64,000 bases of DNA from Pezicula radicicola. Lineage: Eukaryota > Ascomycota > Leotiomycetes > Helotiales > Dermateaceae. The DNA lies in the NCBI GenBank assembly GCA_003008705.1, contig PDUO01000026.1, forward strand, positions 434,001 to 498,000. The letters run 5' to 3'. Shown in pieces: positions 1 to 11,569 of this stretch (position 1 is its first letter; every line of letters starts with the position of its first letter). The notes under the pieces are model-generated. The model saw only the letters and a program-made list of their open reading frames with translations. It searched no databases and was not told the origin of the DNA. Position numbers and translations under genes: made by a program.

Positions 1-44
1 TATTTGGATAGTTGAATTGACAATTGAGCGTTTCGATAAAACAT

Positions 45-1691
45 TTACTGAGCTTCGATATCATCGTTGCCACGAATAGGTTCGTCTGATGGTACGGAGG
101 TGCGGAGCTTCTCATGGTCACGAGTTCCTTCGCCAGAGAACTTCGACGCAGAATCAGTCATATCGTTAAGAACCTCACGGGTCAACTCAACGTAGTCGTA
201 TGCGAACTCGCCGATCTCAGCATCATCGATACCAAGAATCTCAGCTTCCTCTGTGGCGCGGAGGGAGAGACCTGGAATGAGGTTCATAACGAAGAGGATC
301 AAGCAGGTTCCACCGAAGGAGTAGACACCACCTGAGACTGAATCTGCGAGTTGGTAGCCGAGTTGAACCCAGTTGTGATTGAGCCATCCACCTGGGATTT
401 CGGAAAATCCATCTAGATGCGCTATGTAATCAGCAGCAAAGAAGGCAGTGAGGATGTTGCCAATCAAACCACCAACAGCGTGCTCAGCGAAGATATCAAG
501 CGCATCGTCGATACCGAGAACAAACTTGAGCTTGGTGGCGTAGTTGGCACCTGCGGCACCGACGACACCATAGATGACGGCAGCCCATGCTGGGACAAAT
601 CCAGATCCGGGAGTGATAGCTACAAGACCAGCAATGACACCGGAACAGAAACCGACGGTGGACCACTTGCGCTCAAGACGGTAATCAAGAACACACCAGG
701 TAATACCTCCAACACAGGCAGCCAAGTTAGTAACCACCGCGGCCATAACAGCACGCAAGTTGGCGGCAAGAGCAGAGCCAGCGTTGAAACCAAACCAACC
801 AACCCAGAGGAAGACGGTACCGATGACGATGTGGGTGACGTTGTGAGGGCGGTAGTTCAGCTCGTGGGTTCCGTGACCTCTGCGCTTGCCCAACATGATT
901 GAGTAAGCGAGAGCCGCACATCCAGAAGATATGTGCACTGGGGTTCCACCAGCGAAATCAAGTCCACCCATCTTGAAAACCCATCCGGAAGCGTTCCAGG
1001 TCCAGCAAGCAATTGGATCATAGATGATTGTCGACCAAACGAACATGAAAACGACGCAAGGAAGCATCCGGCCACGTTCGGCTACAGCTCCAATAGCGAG
1101 TGCGACGGTGATTGCAGCGAACATACCCTGGTAAACGGCAAACATAAGATCGGGAATCTTGCTGGAACCAACAGAAGGAGCGCCAAGGACATTGCGGAAA
1201 CCGATGTTTTCGAGATCGCCGATATACTTTCCTGCCGTGTGCGAAAAAGCCAAAGAGTAGCCCCAGAAGAACCATTGGAATGAGACTACAGCTGTAGCCA
1301 TGATGGAGAGCCAGATCAGTGACAAGGCTGACTTTCTACGAGCAAGACCCGAATAGAAGAAGCTGGGCAACCATTAGTTTCCATGTGATATGCTCCGAGA
1401 TGCCCAATTTAAACATACCCTACACCGGGAATCATGAGTAAGACCAGAGCGGTTGCAGTAATCATCCAAGCAATGTCTCCAGCCTAAAGTTACAACTTGG
1501 TCAGCCTTGTCATACGAGGGGGGATATGCGCCAAGAAGTGCGGTGATACGGTGTGTGCGCGGCATGCTTACATCGTAAAAGATGTTGAGATCCTCCGTCA
1601 AAGAATCCCCTCCAGTCGCCGTGGAACCATTGTAGGGGACCTTGATGGTGTAGTTGAGGGCGTCGAGATCGATACCGTCGAGGACAACCAT
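45..1691 (-). CDS. MEP2: Ammonium transporter, Mep2 type (AMT/MEP/Rh family)
   Basis: Plasma-membrane channel-like ammonium transporter. Exons on the minus strand: 1691-1572, 1483-1419, 1362-45, giving 501 codons (500 aa). Both introns are GT-AG (gtaagc..tttag and gtatgt..cccag), and removing them restores an unbroken N-terminal segment reading AGDIAWMITATALV then IPGVGFFYSGLARRKSAL, a hallmark AMT start. The body has about eleven hydrophobic segments. The pore twin histidines are both present: GGTPVHISSG (His about 205) and DIFAEHAVGG (His about 356). Mep1/Mep3-type proteins carry Glu at the first site, so the pair points to the Mep2 class, whose members also act as ammonium sensors in yeasts. 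The cytosolic tail keeps ATEEAEILGIDDAEIGEFAY, the conserved regulatory stretch. One GATAAG site lies about 630 bp upstream, compatible with nitrogen (GATA-factor) control, but this is weak evidence. The sensor role is inference. Confidence 0.95.
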
Positions 1692-2073
1692 GTTGGCGTT
1701 TGCTCACTCGACGTGAGTCTTTTTGGAGATTAGATTTAGAGTAAAGAGGTGTCGAAGCAAGGCGAAAGAAAGGTTGAAGGTTGCTGTAGACAATGTAGCG
1801 TAAAAAAGAGAGTGTTGAAGTAAAAGTGCTTCGAGCAGGTTGTTGAGGGGTGGTGAGGGGAGAGCTCTGATATTTGAGTTGAGCTGAGGTCTTGGGGGTT
1901 GTGCTGTGGCACCGAGAAAGGAAGTCGCTCGGAATATCTGACTCACGGGAATCGAGGAGTCGCGTCGTTCGTGAAGCTTGAAGGTAGACGAAGCCAATCT
2001 TCGATCGACGAGAACACAATCACCGACAATTGAAGAGGGTCTGGCACGCAACAACAGAGCACGACGAAAGGAC

Positions 2074-2091
2074 GGAGGAGGAGGAGGAGGA
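2074..2091. repeat. (GGA)6 microsatellite
   Basis: Six perfect GGA units. On the transporter's strand this is a CCT-rich pyrimidine run, a common element of fungal promoters and 5' leaders. Confidence 0.8.
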
Positions 2092-2130
2092 GGCCATTCG
2101 TTACTATTATGTAGAGCCAGCCAGTGCTCA

Positions 2131-2154
2131 GGGTATCAGGGTATCAGGGTATCA
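2131..2154. repeat. Tandem repeat, 3 x GGGTATCA
   Basis: Three perfect head-to-tail copies of the 8-mer GGGTATCA, about 440 bp upstream of the transporter start. Function unknown. Confidence 0.85.
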
Positions 2155-2322
2155 GGAGAGAGAGGCCCCCCCATGCTATTGCTCCGATCAGTGTCTGTTG
2201 GTCTAACGCAAAGAGCAGGCCTACCCGTCCAAAAGGCGTCAACCCAAATTTTAGTGCTGTAGGGCTTGCATGCGCATCCCGGTTAGGGCCAAGGATAGTA
2301 GCGGGTCCCTGGATGCTCCAGA

Positions 2323-2328
2323 GATAAG
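2323..2328 (+). promoter_or_regulatory. GATAAG motif, possible GATA-factor site
   Basis: A single GATAAG about 630 bp upstream of the ammonium transporter start. AreA/Nit2-type GATA factors control such genes in filamentous fungi, but a hexamer this short is expected by chance, so the assignment is tentative. Confidence 0.25.
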
Positions 2329-3790
2329 GAAATGGCATGGGTATGCCGGACCAATCAGCACGGCCACTTTGCTGATACTGCTTTCTGGTGACTTCAGGTA
2401 TTTGAGATGCATTATCACAGTCCTGTATTCAGTTGCGTCGACGGCGGTGCCAAGAGCCCGGATGCGAACACATACGCAGATGCAGGCAGTCAGCATTATT
2501 TCAAGGAGAAATGATACCGTAGATACCGTAGAAACCATCGAAATATACTATTTGTGTTGGACGTCTTAGGAACCAATAGACTGCGCAAAGGTATTTATTG
2601 TCCGCCTCTGCCATCCACCACATCCCACTGCTGCCATCCTACGCGACGTCGGACCTTGATCATGGAGCCACGTCAAAAGTTACTCGGATGGCTTCCTCGT
2701 CCTTGCTAGAATACAGCAAGCAGATGCCGCAAACATACAGTAAGAGGTAGGTGTGTGGTGCAGCATGAGCATGGCCGTTGGCTAGTGCCACTGCAGACTT
2801 TCTTTTTTTGGACGCCCACCCTATCCTCTATCTTGGGTCAACTTTTAGGCAGGGGTCCAGGCTCTGGGTCCAGGCTCAGGGTTTAATGGGTTGCCCATCA
2901 CTTCCTCATTTACACCCTTCACACAGCTTCTAGAAGAATGCCCATTGTTCGCTTGAGGCCACCGCGTGAGGCCGGACGATCCCATGGTACTCGAGTAGCT
3001 TTTCTTTTGTCAAAATACGGAGTGTGAGTGTTGGTGGGACGAAAGGTACGGCATTCCCAAGGCTGCAGTTCATCGTCAAGGTACAGAGGTACAGTACAGC
3101 TCGCCTTGCTTGGCATGCCACAAGCAACGATCCTGGACGAAGGGCTTCGTAAGGCAAAAAACATGCCACAAGCTGCTGGCTGTCTGCGGAGATGAGACTC
3201 TTTCTTTATTGATTTTCCCTCGGCAAGCGGAGAGTTTCGCGACAGATTGCAGCTCCGAAGAGCTTCCTCTTAAGATGTCTTTGACCCGACTCGGCAAATC
3301 CAGGTTATCTCCCAACAATCCAATCTAAATGTCTTTCGCAACCAAGCCAAGTTTGCTTTCGACTGAAAGTGCTCTCATCTCAGCCACGTACTCAGCTCAT
3401 CCAACCAGGTCTGCAAACATCAAGTTTTTTAATGCATGGCAACTGCTTCGAACCAATTCAACCAAGCTTTTCCCCAATTGGACCTTGCTCACAAGTCTAC
3501 AACAGTGCACAGTTGTGCCAAGAGCCCCACCCCCTTGGCGGGCTCTTGTCAAAGATAAGGGAACCGTTACCAGCGCAACTCGCTTCCTGATTGGTTGATT
3601 TCAACCTCATATCTTTCCAATCGATTTCGATTTCGATTTGCAGCTGTGCAATCGAATGTTTCCTGCCGAAATATCCTCCCCCGGTCTGCGCGGATCTTCC
3701 GGATGAACATAAGTCTCAAGCCTCAAGTCTCAAGACCGTCAGAGAACTTCAGGTCTCAAGGTTTGTTGTCGCAAGTAAACAAACTACAAA

Positions 3791-4378
3791 ATGGCACATC
3801 TCCACGCTGACAGCAGGCGGCTCGCCATGAACGGGGGACCATGGTGTAACATCGCGAGTAGCAGTTATGACGACAAAATGGACGTGATAAAAGTAAGCAT
3901 TGCATGGAAGGCGAGAAGAGCATGGCAAGAAGTCTTCATGATGTCGTGTTGCGCAGCGGCAGCCTTGTGAGATATTCGCAGTCAGTTCTACCTCATCCCC
4001 GCAGACCTATACTACCCAGCGGGTCCAATGAAGCTAAGAACCGTCGAGCGTTCTTGGTGAACCGCAGAGATCGACAGGGCCATTGCCTGCAGCTTCTACT
4101 TGGTAAGATTCGACAGCGCCAGAGGAAAGACCATGGAGCAAGTCTATCATGTGCCCAAAAGTGTCACTGCCAGGACTAGGGATGGCGCAATATCAGTAAG
4201 TCTATTCTTCATCTCTACAAACCCATCAGTCCTTCTACGAATTAGGCGGTCCGAGGAGAATGACAAAGTGGTTGTAAAAGGAGCCTACTACACAACATTT
4301 CAAAATAATAAAGTCTGTATGACTGCAAATACAGTGCTCAGTAACTTTCATTCCATTCAATATCTCCACGGATTCTAG
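3791..4378 (+). pseudogene. Possible eroded or small spliced gene, unrecognised
   Basis: From ATG 3791 one frame reads open to TGA 3968-3970 (59 aa, including GGPWCNIASSSYDDKMDVIK). The same frame then continues past that stop as DIRSQFYLIPADLYYPAGPMKLR up to a second TGA (4058-4060), and on past it as TAEIDRAIACSFYLVRFDSARGKTMEQVYHVPKS and beyond, ending at 4378. Both interruptions are TGA, one C-to-T step from CGA. Splice-like signals also exist: a donor gtaagc at 3892 and a 50-bp gtaagt..attag unit near 4197-4246. It may therefore be a small spliced gene rather than a dead one. No family was recognised. Confidence 0.25.
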
Positions 4379-5523
4379 AAATTTCACTCTACAGCCACCA
4401 CATGACCAAGCCACACGGCTTCTTTTTCACCCTCCCTCATGATAACCCCAGAATCCTAATGATCAAAAAACCAGTGCTTGCTGCACCCCACACATCTTAT
4501 CTATTGTAATCCCACGCTGCATGAAGTTGTGCGAGGCTTTTTCCTTTCTTTTCCATATCCCGTGCAACCGCATTAAGGCAGCTAGCTTCATGCAGGTCTT
4601 TGTTTTTGACTTTTAGTGTGTTTTATGTTTCTTGTAGGAGCGAAGGAGTGAGCGAATGTACTTTGATGGCTGTTAGTTATAACTATAACACTTAGTGTCT
4701 CTGGTGCTTTTTAGTGGGCACTAGTCCCCATTTTGGAAAGGATCCAAACTAGCAAAGCCCAATCCAGTCACTAGAGCACCACTTATGGCGCATAATCACC
4801 ATATATTTATGCTATAGAATGGTGACAAGTGGTCTACAGCAATCAGTGTCTGCTACTTTCAGTAATTTATGGGAATAACAAACTAGTTAGAAGTGATTGA
4901 TTCTGCGTCTTCAAAGAACGTAGGTTATTTTAACAGGCTTGAGTTATTGCTAGCATAGCTAAGTAGTGAAGCGAGCAGAATGATTCAAGAACCAAACGTG
5001 ATGTCCAAGCTATTTCTTTGTCTACTTTACATCAATGTTTGCTGCTACGTTCTAGAAGATGCTCCAAGTGGCAGCAGCAACAACTTCTGTGTTTTAATTC
5101 CATCTCTGAGAAACGGTGGGAGAGGTCCTAGTTTGGTTGCTCCCTACATTCTAACGACCTTAAATAATTCTCAATAAAGACATAGCGCTTTCTCAAATGT
5201 TTCGTTTATTTTCTTTCACGAAGTTGATAGAAGTATGGTGTGTGCACAATGCATGCTTCTTCGGGGTCGATGTCTCGTTTAGAAGCGAGCAGTTTCTTTG
5301 TTTTACCTTTCCTGGGGCGAGAATATATCTCGAGAAGTAGCTCGTATCCTGCAGAAATAAGTCGATGGACGTCGAGGATATAACAATATCTTTACATCTC
5401 ATTCATAATGCACCCTTTCTCCTCAACCCCCCCCCTCAAAAAACTTCCCAGGATCAGAGCAAGCAACTTTCGAATATTACATTATCCAATACATCTTACA
5501 ACTGGATATAAGGAAGGTGCAAT

Positions 5524-7217
5524 ATGGGAATAATGAAAATACCGACAACTTTCCTCCCCAATATATCATATCAAACCAAAATGGAACCCCATCTCCGACG
5601 AACAAAAACCCGACTGAATCTCCAAAAAGAACTACCTCAACCACCACCACAATACAGAATTCGAATTCGCACGCATAATAACGAAACTTTCTTTCTCAAT
5701 GTTGGTAGAGATTGTGAAGTCAGACAATTAAAGGACATTTTAGCGACGAGATTGGAATCGTGTATGCCTGTTGAGAGGCTGAGATTGTTTACTGGGGGAG
5801 TGGAGATGGATGATGAGGGGTGGATTTTTGGGTATCAGCTTGATGATGGTGAGGTTTTCTTCTTCCTTCCTCTGGATTTTGGCTGCCCTTTTCTTAGGGC
5901 GTATGCTGACATTCGAAGGGGATTCTATATTCTGCATTGCAGCTCTAGGGCTTCCAGACGAGGAAAGAAAGAGCAATACCCAAGACTCAGGAACTACAGT
6001 AGCCAAAAAGTTTGGATCACAACCCCCCTCCCCAAAAAATCAAAACTTACAACGACGAATAAAAACAGACTACAAGTTTGTAAAAACGAATCTTGCACTC
6101 ATCATCTTCACACATCATCCAATTTCCCCTCAATCGACTCACTGCTTTCCCAATTTGAAGAAACTCAAAAACAAAACCGAGTTCAATCTACCAGTATAAC
6201 CTTAACCACGCCAACAATCACCACACTTCCATCAATCGACTCTTTCATTTCCCTCTTCGAAGAACCCAACACTCAAAGGTATAACCGCCTCCCATCCTCA
6301 ACCTCGCCCGGATCTTCACAGCCCAAGAGCCCGGGAAGAATGGATTCACCAACACTCCCCCCGTCCATAATTTTCAACAACGGCGCAGGACCTAGTTTGG
6401 TCCCATCCCACAAACCTCCCTTACCTCATGAACGAAAGAAAGTCCGAACAGATTATCTTGAAGTCCCACCCATCCCTTTCATACCCGAGAAGAGAAATCA
6501 GTATGAGAAGAATAGCCTTAGGAACCAGACAGGTGAACGTGTATATGAGATGGGAGATGCTACATCTCGAACACATAAGACAACCCCTGTTGTCCGCGGG
6601 AGATATCTTAGACTTTTACTTGAGCTATATCGGGATTGAAATCAGCATATCTCACACTCAATGCAACTTGGAGCAATTACAGATATAGTTTCCGGGGCAA
6701 GAGCAGCAGAGACGAGTATATCTGATCTACGAATTCAACTTGCAAGCACCGAGCCGAAAAAGGAGGAAATTTTTACACCACATTCTTTCACAAACTGTCC
6801 CGAGTGTCAATATTACCTTCGAAATCTCAATGCCATTAATACGCCAAGCCCTAGATCCTCGAAGGAAGATGGTAGTAATCTTCAAGATCTCATAACCACA
6901 AATACTACACCATCAAATCCCAACTCCCCAAAGCAAGAAATCAATACTCCCAATCCAGCCTCAACCTCAGCCCCATCCTCAAAGACAACGTCAACTCCGA
7001 CTCCAACTCCAACGCTCCCTCCAAACCCCAGCACAATACACCTCCCACGAACTCCCCTACAGCAGAGAAGAAGAGATCAAGCATCACCCCAAGCACCACC
7101 TCCTACAGTTCTTCCTCACGACACAGCAGCGCTCTAGACCCTAATTTCGCAGCACAGTTTGATGCAGAGTATCTTCGTCTCTTGATGAGACTAGGTGATG
7201 TTACCCCTTCGAAATAG
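5524..7217 (+). CDS. Ubiquitin-like-domain protein with low-complexity C-terminal half
   Basis: Start ATG 5524 (an in-frame ATG at 5581 is an alternative). Residues about 45-110 read as a beta-grasp ubiquitin-like fold: YRIRIRTHNNETFFLNV, then VRQLKDILATRLE (helix), then VERLRLFTGGVEMDDEGW and FGYQLDDG. A 49-bp intron at 5849-5897 (gtgagg..tttcttag) is likely and gives DDGRMLTFEGDSIF. Further introns are needed: 6541-6645 (gtatatg..atcag, phase 0) removes a TGA, and another near 6870-6935 brings in the last frame. That frame ends LDPNFAAQFDAEYLRLLMRLGD and stops at TAG 7215-7217. A further intron between about 6076 and 6194 is possible. The middle and end are rich in Ser, Thr, Pro and Asn. 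The exact exon chain is not settled. Role unknown; the Ub-like domain suggests an adaptor, which is inference. Confidence 0.6.
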
Positions 7218-8486
7218 TAATGAATCCAATCCAATCCAGTGCACCCCAAAAAATAGCAAGGTCCCCTAGGGGATATTAGAAATGAATAAATAAGGTTCTT
7301 GATTTATTTTCGTTTCGTTTAGGAAGAGGATGCTTGATTAGATTTGTTGAATAATAACTAGGCTCTGGATTGGTTGGTTGGTTATGGAGGTTAGAGAAAG
7401 AGTAAGTAATGGCATGGCGTCTCTACTGCATAAGAGGAAGAGATAGATGAAATGGAGAATGGAATAACACCATCATTATCATTATCGTTTCTTGAAAGTA
7501 TTGAGAAGAATGATATACAGACAGGACTGAGTACTTGAGCAATGAAGGATATATCTTGGAGTAACTGACCTACAAAAATTAACTGACTTAATTTAAGTAA
7601 ATGACTTGCTAAAACTGTATCAAATGCATAATGCTTACCCGCATTACTCAAGGGAAAAGAGGTAGTGGGCGGAAATTAGAGTACCGACAAGGGCTCTGTA
7701 GTTATCTACTCTCAAAGTATCGTAACTTAATCTCTACTCAATAAGTCTATCTCTCACCATGGAATCATAGCACTTTCAAGACAGGTAGGTAGGCGAACAA
7801 GTACCTCACTCAAAAGACAACTATTACCCACAGGTCACTCACTACGCACCACTTCGCACATTACACTCTCAAAGTTCTGATTGGGCACATTATCATTTAG
7901 AATTAGACTATTATGAAGCCTAAACTCTTCTCAGCTGCTGCGTCTCAGCTGCTCATGTATGTTCGTCTACGCTGAGTCCATTCTTCTCCAGACTAGGCGA
8001 TTAGAAAGAAATATCTCAATAAATACAGTCCTCTTCTCCTCTCTTCACTGTTGAGCTAAGAGAGAATACTGTCTAAAGATATACTATCCATCTACACACA
8101 GAGAACTGAAATGTACAAAAGCGTGAAACGAAACTGCAGGAACGCTGACTATAATGGCGAGTACAGAAAATATGCAAGCCTAGCCGGAATGTACGTAGAA
8201 AGTCACCCAAGCACCTCCCCCATATCCTGATTGCGGGAGGTGAATTCCGATGAAAACGCCGACGCTGTAAGTGTACGTGTGTATTTTATGTACAGAGTTC
8301 TCGACACGATTCTCGATACGATGTGGTGTGATGCCAAACCCAACATATCCATAATCCGTAACGCCAGCTTTTTAATGAACCCGGATATCACAATTGTTTG
8401 ATTCGATTCATTGCGCATGCAATGCGGTATGGACATAAACAAGCTCAAAAAATGCCTAGGAAAAAACAGAAACAATGAGCATCTTC
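7218..8486. other. Convergent spacer, 3' regions
   Basis: Sits between the 3' ends of the ubiquitin-like gene and the sirtuin gene. AT-rich, with short T/A runs. No open frame or RNA gene that I can support. Confidence 0.5.
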
Positions 8487-10396
8487 CTAGTCGATGAGAT
8501 TCGTCATGTTCGAAGGTTTGGAAGGTGGGGAGATGGTAAGGGAGCGGTCGTATGGATTCGTTTCCGACATAGTGGGTGTGACTGGATCCTCAGGGCAAGT
8601 GACGAAAGACGAATTCCCTGGAGTGTCTACCTCATCTTTGATGGATACATTACCGCTGTTACGGTGAAGGTTGGGAGAGATGGGCCGCATCGGGGTGGAT
8701 ATTTGTTGCTTCTCTAGGCCGGGAAATCTGCAGGGAAGATGAGATGGAACTTCGACTACCGGCGACTTGTTTACCTTCGTTGTGGTCGCTTTGGATACTT
8801 TAGTTGTGTTGAATGTGCTGGTAATCTTGTTGTTAGGGTTGGTTGCTGCTGGCTTCTTTCGAGGCTTAGCAGGAACCTTCTTTTCCTTCTTCACTACGCC
8901 AGCCTTTGTGGAAGTTGATTTCGTCGACGATGGTTTCGTTGAAGCTGATTTTGCATCCTGGAATAATTTTGGTTGCTTCATCTTGCCCAATCCCACCCAT
9001 GGAGTTGGGCTTTGCTGTCGAGGGCTTGCCGTTGGTGTCAAGAACCCTCCTTCAGACTTCACGGCAGACATCTGCTTCGACTCTACAACGACACCCAGGA
9101 GATTGTCCTTTGGTACTCTCGCCTTCTCTTCATCACTGACCAACATTTGATATTCGCCAACATCCTCATTCCACTTGGGCAGACCCACGTGACGTGCAAC
9201 TTCGTCCGAAGTACCGCGAACAACCAAATCCCAGGAGTCTTTCAAGTCGATACCCAGCGGTTCAGGGTCATTATTAACCCAAGCAGTAAATCCATCTCGT
9301 CGACCGCGAGTCACCGAGCACATCTCCTTCACTATCCGTCGAACACCAGGAACCTTCAGACTCGTACCTACAACAATGACTGCATCCGGTCGGCCTTTGA
9401 GGTCTGCATGACTAACAGCCCCAATAGCTTCATCATCTGGGTTGAATTCGTTGTACAGGACCATTCTGGGACGTAGGCGACCAACTCCATGCCCTCTTAG
9501 CCCGGCAACAATACGGGCTCCATCGATACCTTCACATTCTGGACACGAAGGCGTCTCCGATCCTTCAAACAGTGCGCCATCAAATGCCGATAAATGTCCA
9601 CATTTAGTGCATACCATCTTTTCTAATCCTCCGTGCAGTTGAATTGTCCTCGGCCAAGGACCCTTTCTTCCAAGCGGAATCTGCGTCGCAAGGGGTGGAA
9701 GCCGGGTATCGATACCATCTATGTTCTGAGTATATAACCTCAATAGACGTCCTTCCTCGGCCAATGTTGCAAGCATATGGTGAAAGGCAGTAGGCTCTGC
9801 TTTTTGGGTCAAGTGAGACAGTTCACGGACCATATCGTGGAAGGAGGATGTCGAGTCGTCGTTCTTGTAGACGGACGCATCAAAAAGATGCTTTCCAGAT
9901 GCCTTCAATTTGTGCTCGGCGCGCAAGGTTGTGAACAAACCAGTTGAAGAGCGAAAATCAGGAACTACAATTCTTTTTTAGCATACTTGCTGAATTGGAG
10001 TGGTGGGATAAGCTTACTTCCAGCAGAGACAGAAATGCCAGCCCCCGCAATGACTACGATCTTACGCTTTCCACGCAGAGCTTTTGTTAATCTATTCAAT
10101 TGCACCTCCTGCTCTTTATTGTATGATGAATTATCACTCATTCCGAAGTTGCGCAAGTCCAGATGCTCTGTCTTTCTTTCCTTTGGTAGCATAGTTTTCC
10201 TCTTCTTGGCTGGTGGTGGGCCATCGGTGTCGCATGCGGGCGCATTACGGGTTGGCGTGGACGAGCCGTCCCCGGAGAGATTTATTGAGGAAGGGGATGG
10301 ATAATCTTGAGGAGAGGTGTAGCTCGAAGGTGGTGTTGGGGATACCGAGCATATGCTAGAAAGCGGAGAGGAGGGCGGCGACGTGCTGGCCTCCAT
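8487..10396 (-). CDS. HST4: Hst3/Hst4-type sirtuin (NAD-dependent histone deacetylase)
   Basis: Exons 10396-10018 and 9964-8487 (619 codons, 618 aa). The 53-bp intron (gtaagc..tgtag) splits the catalytic motif, and joining gives AGAGISVSAGIPDFRSSTG (GAGIS about 118-122). Other sirtuin signatures follow: TQNIDGID (about 205-212), catalytic His in QLHGG (about 237), zinc Cys pairs CTKC (245, 248) and CPEC (267, 270), then VVGTSLKVPG. The N-terminal 100 residues are Ser/Pro-rich with a basic KKRK cluster, a likely nuclear signal. The last 200 or so residues are Lys/Ser/Thr/Pro-rich and disordered. The VRELS..LTQKAEPTAFHHML arrangement and YNEFNPDDEAIG fit the Hst3/Hst4 branch, which removes acetyl from histone H3 Lys56 in yeasts. 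The choice between Hst3 and Hst4 cannot be made. Divergent from MED16. Confidence 0.93.
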
Positions 10397-11569
10397 GGCT
10401 CTGACGTCTCGAGAAGGCGGAGAAGGCTGTCCGACAGGGAGTGGAAGGGGAGAAGAGAACGAAGCAGGGGAAATCTATGGGGCTGCTGTAATCATGTCGT
10501 GAGGGGTCGAAAAGATTGTCGTGATGGCGGGTTGTCGATGAGATGTTGGCGAACGGGTATGGTTGGAAAAGGATTTGACTTTGGACTGTGGTTCAGGACG
10601 CTGGGAGAGGAGGGAGGTTCGACCTTTGAAAGCTCGCTAATGTTTTGATGGGGCTGAAATACAACAGACCAGCACTGGCCTTTGGACCATGCACGTAGGT
10701 ACAGTAGGTACGGAGTGTTGTTCAACCAAACCCCAAATCCTGACATTTACAAGAACAGATTCAAAGAAGGTATTTTTTATTTATTCATAAATTATATTGA
10801 CGATTGATTCTATTTGATTCCAAAACGACGCAGCAAGTTGTGATTCTTTCAGGTGCCGCATGGAGTGAGCCGTCTCTGGGTTAAAAGAGGCTAAAATATT
10901 AAGGTACTAAGGTTCATAACCACCCCACGCCTTAGCGCTTTGGTTGCTTCAGGCACTACGTAGGCACATACCTGCGAGAGATAATAAAGGGGATTATTGT
11001 GATATTGATTCTTGTCATGAATAAAATTATCTATCTCTACCTACTTACTTCCCTTACGTACCAGATAAATATTTTCATTCATTTTGCAGATCTCAGTTCT
11101 CCGGTCAACGACGAGCGCTAATCGCGATTACCTAGTCCCCAAATGGATTAGACTCACTTAGCTAGAGGTGCTAAAGTAGCCTCCGCACAGATCCCTGTCG
11201 GGCCAAACTCGCCGCCCTCGCCTCGCCTGGTGCTGCAAGGCTGGAGCTGGACGACAAGAAAGGCGAAGGCGAATCAGCGAACCAACGAACCAACGAACTA
11301 CATCGATTCACTCACCACGAGCAATTGATTTGGATTGATTGTCGACACATTTCTTCACTTCGTTTGACTCTCGGGATTTCTTCACTTGTGTTGACTATCA
11401 AACACGTGTCTTCCTTCACCTCTTATTAACCATCAACACCTTATGTGAATCATGTCTGCTCTATATTGCCTTTAGCAGCTACCTTAACTCCCGCCAGCAA
11501 TATCTTACCCCCCACCTTAGCTTACTTCCAAGCTCCTAAACCTACTGGCCTTTCTTGACTTCTGCGGAA
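10397..11569. promoter_or_regulatory. Divergent promoter region, sirtuin / MED16
   Basis: About 1.2 kb between two divergently transcribed genes. Short frames at 10307-10746 are shadows of the sirtuin 5' end and leader. Near 11286-11302 there is a small repeated CCAACGAA. No certain regulatory motif. Confidence 0.5.

Larger units (their letters stand above)
1692..5523. other. Gene-poor spacer upstream of the ammonium transporter
   Basis: This 3.8-kb stretch holds the promoter and 5' leader of the ammonium transporter (minus strand) at its left end. It carries a GGA run at 2074-2091 and an 8-bp tandem repeat at 2131-2154. Small open frames between 2270 and 3830 overlap one another on both strands and show no protein-like pattern. 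A weak candidate gene is listed separately at 3791-4378. From about 4380 to 5520 the sequence is AT-rich and I see nothing recognisable. Confidence 0.5.

Noticed and set aside
417..902. 161-aa plus-strand frame
   Set aside because: Antisense shadow of the ammonium transporter; composition is that of a reversed membrane-protein gene and the minus frame has all family motifs.
1374..1691. Separate 105-aa minus gene next to the transporter
   Set aside because: It is the transporter's first exon read through intron 1; splicing at 1572/1483 joins it to the rest.
8767..9150. 127-aa hydrophobic plus-strand frame
   Set aside because: Antisense to the Lys/Ser/Thr-rich tail of the sirtuin, which gives Val/Phe/Leu-rich reverse frames.
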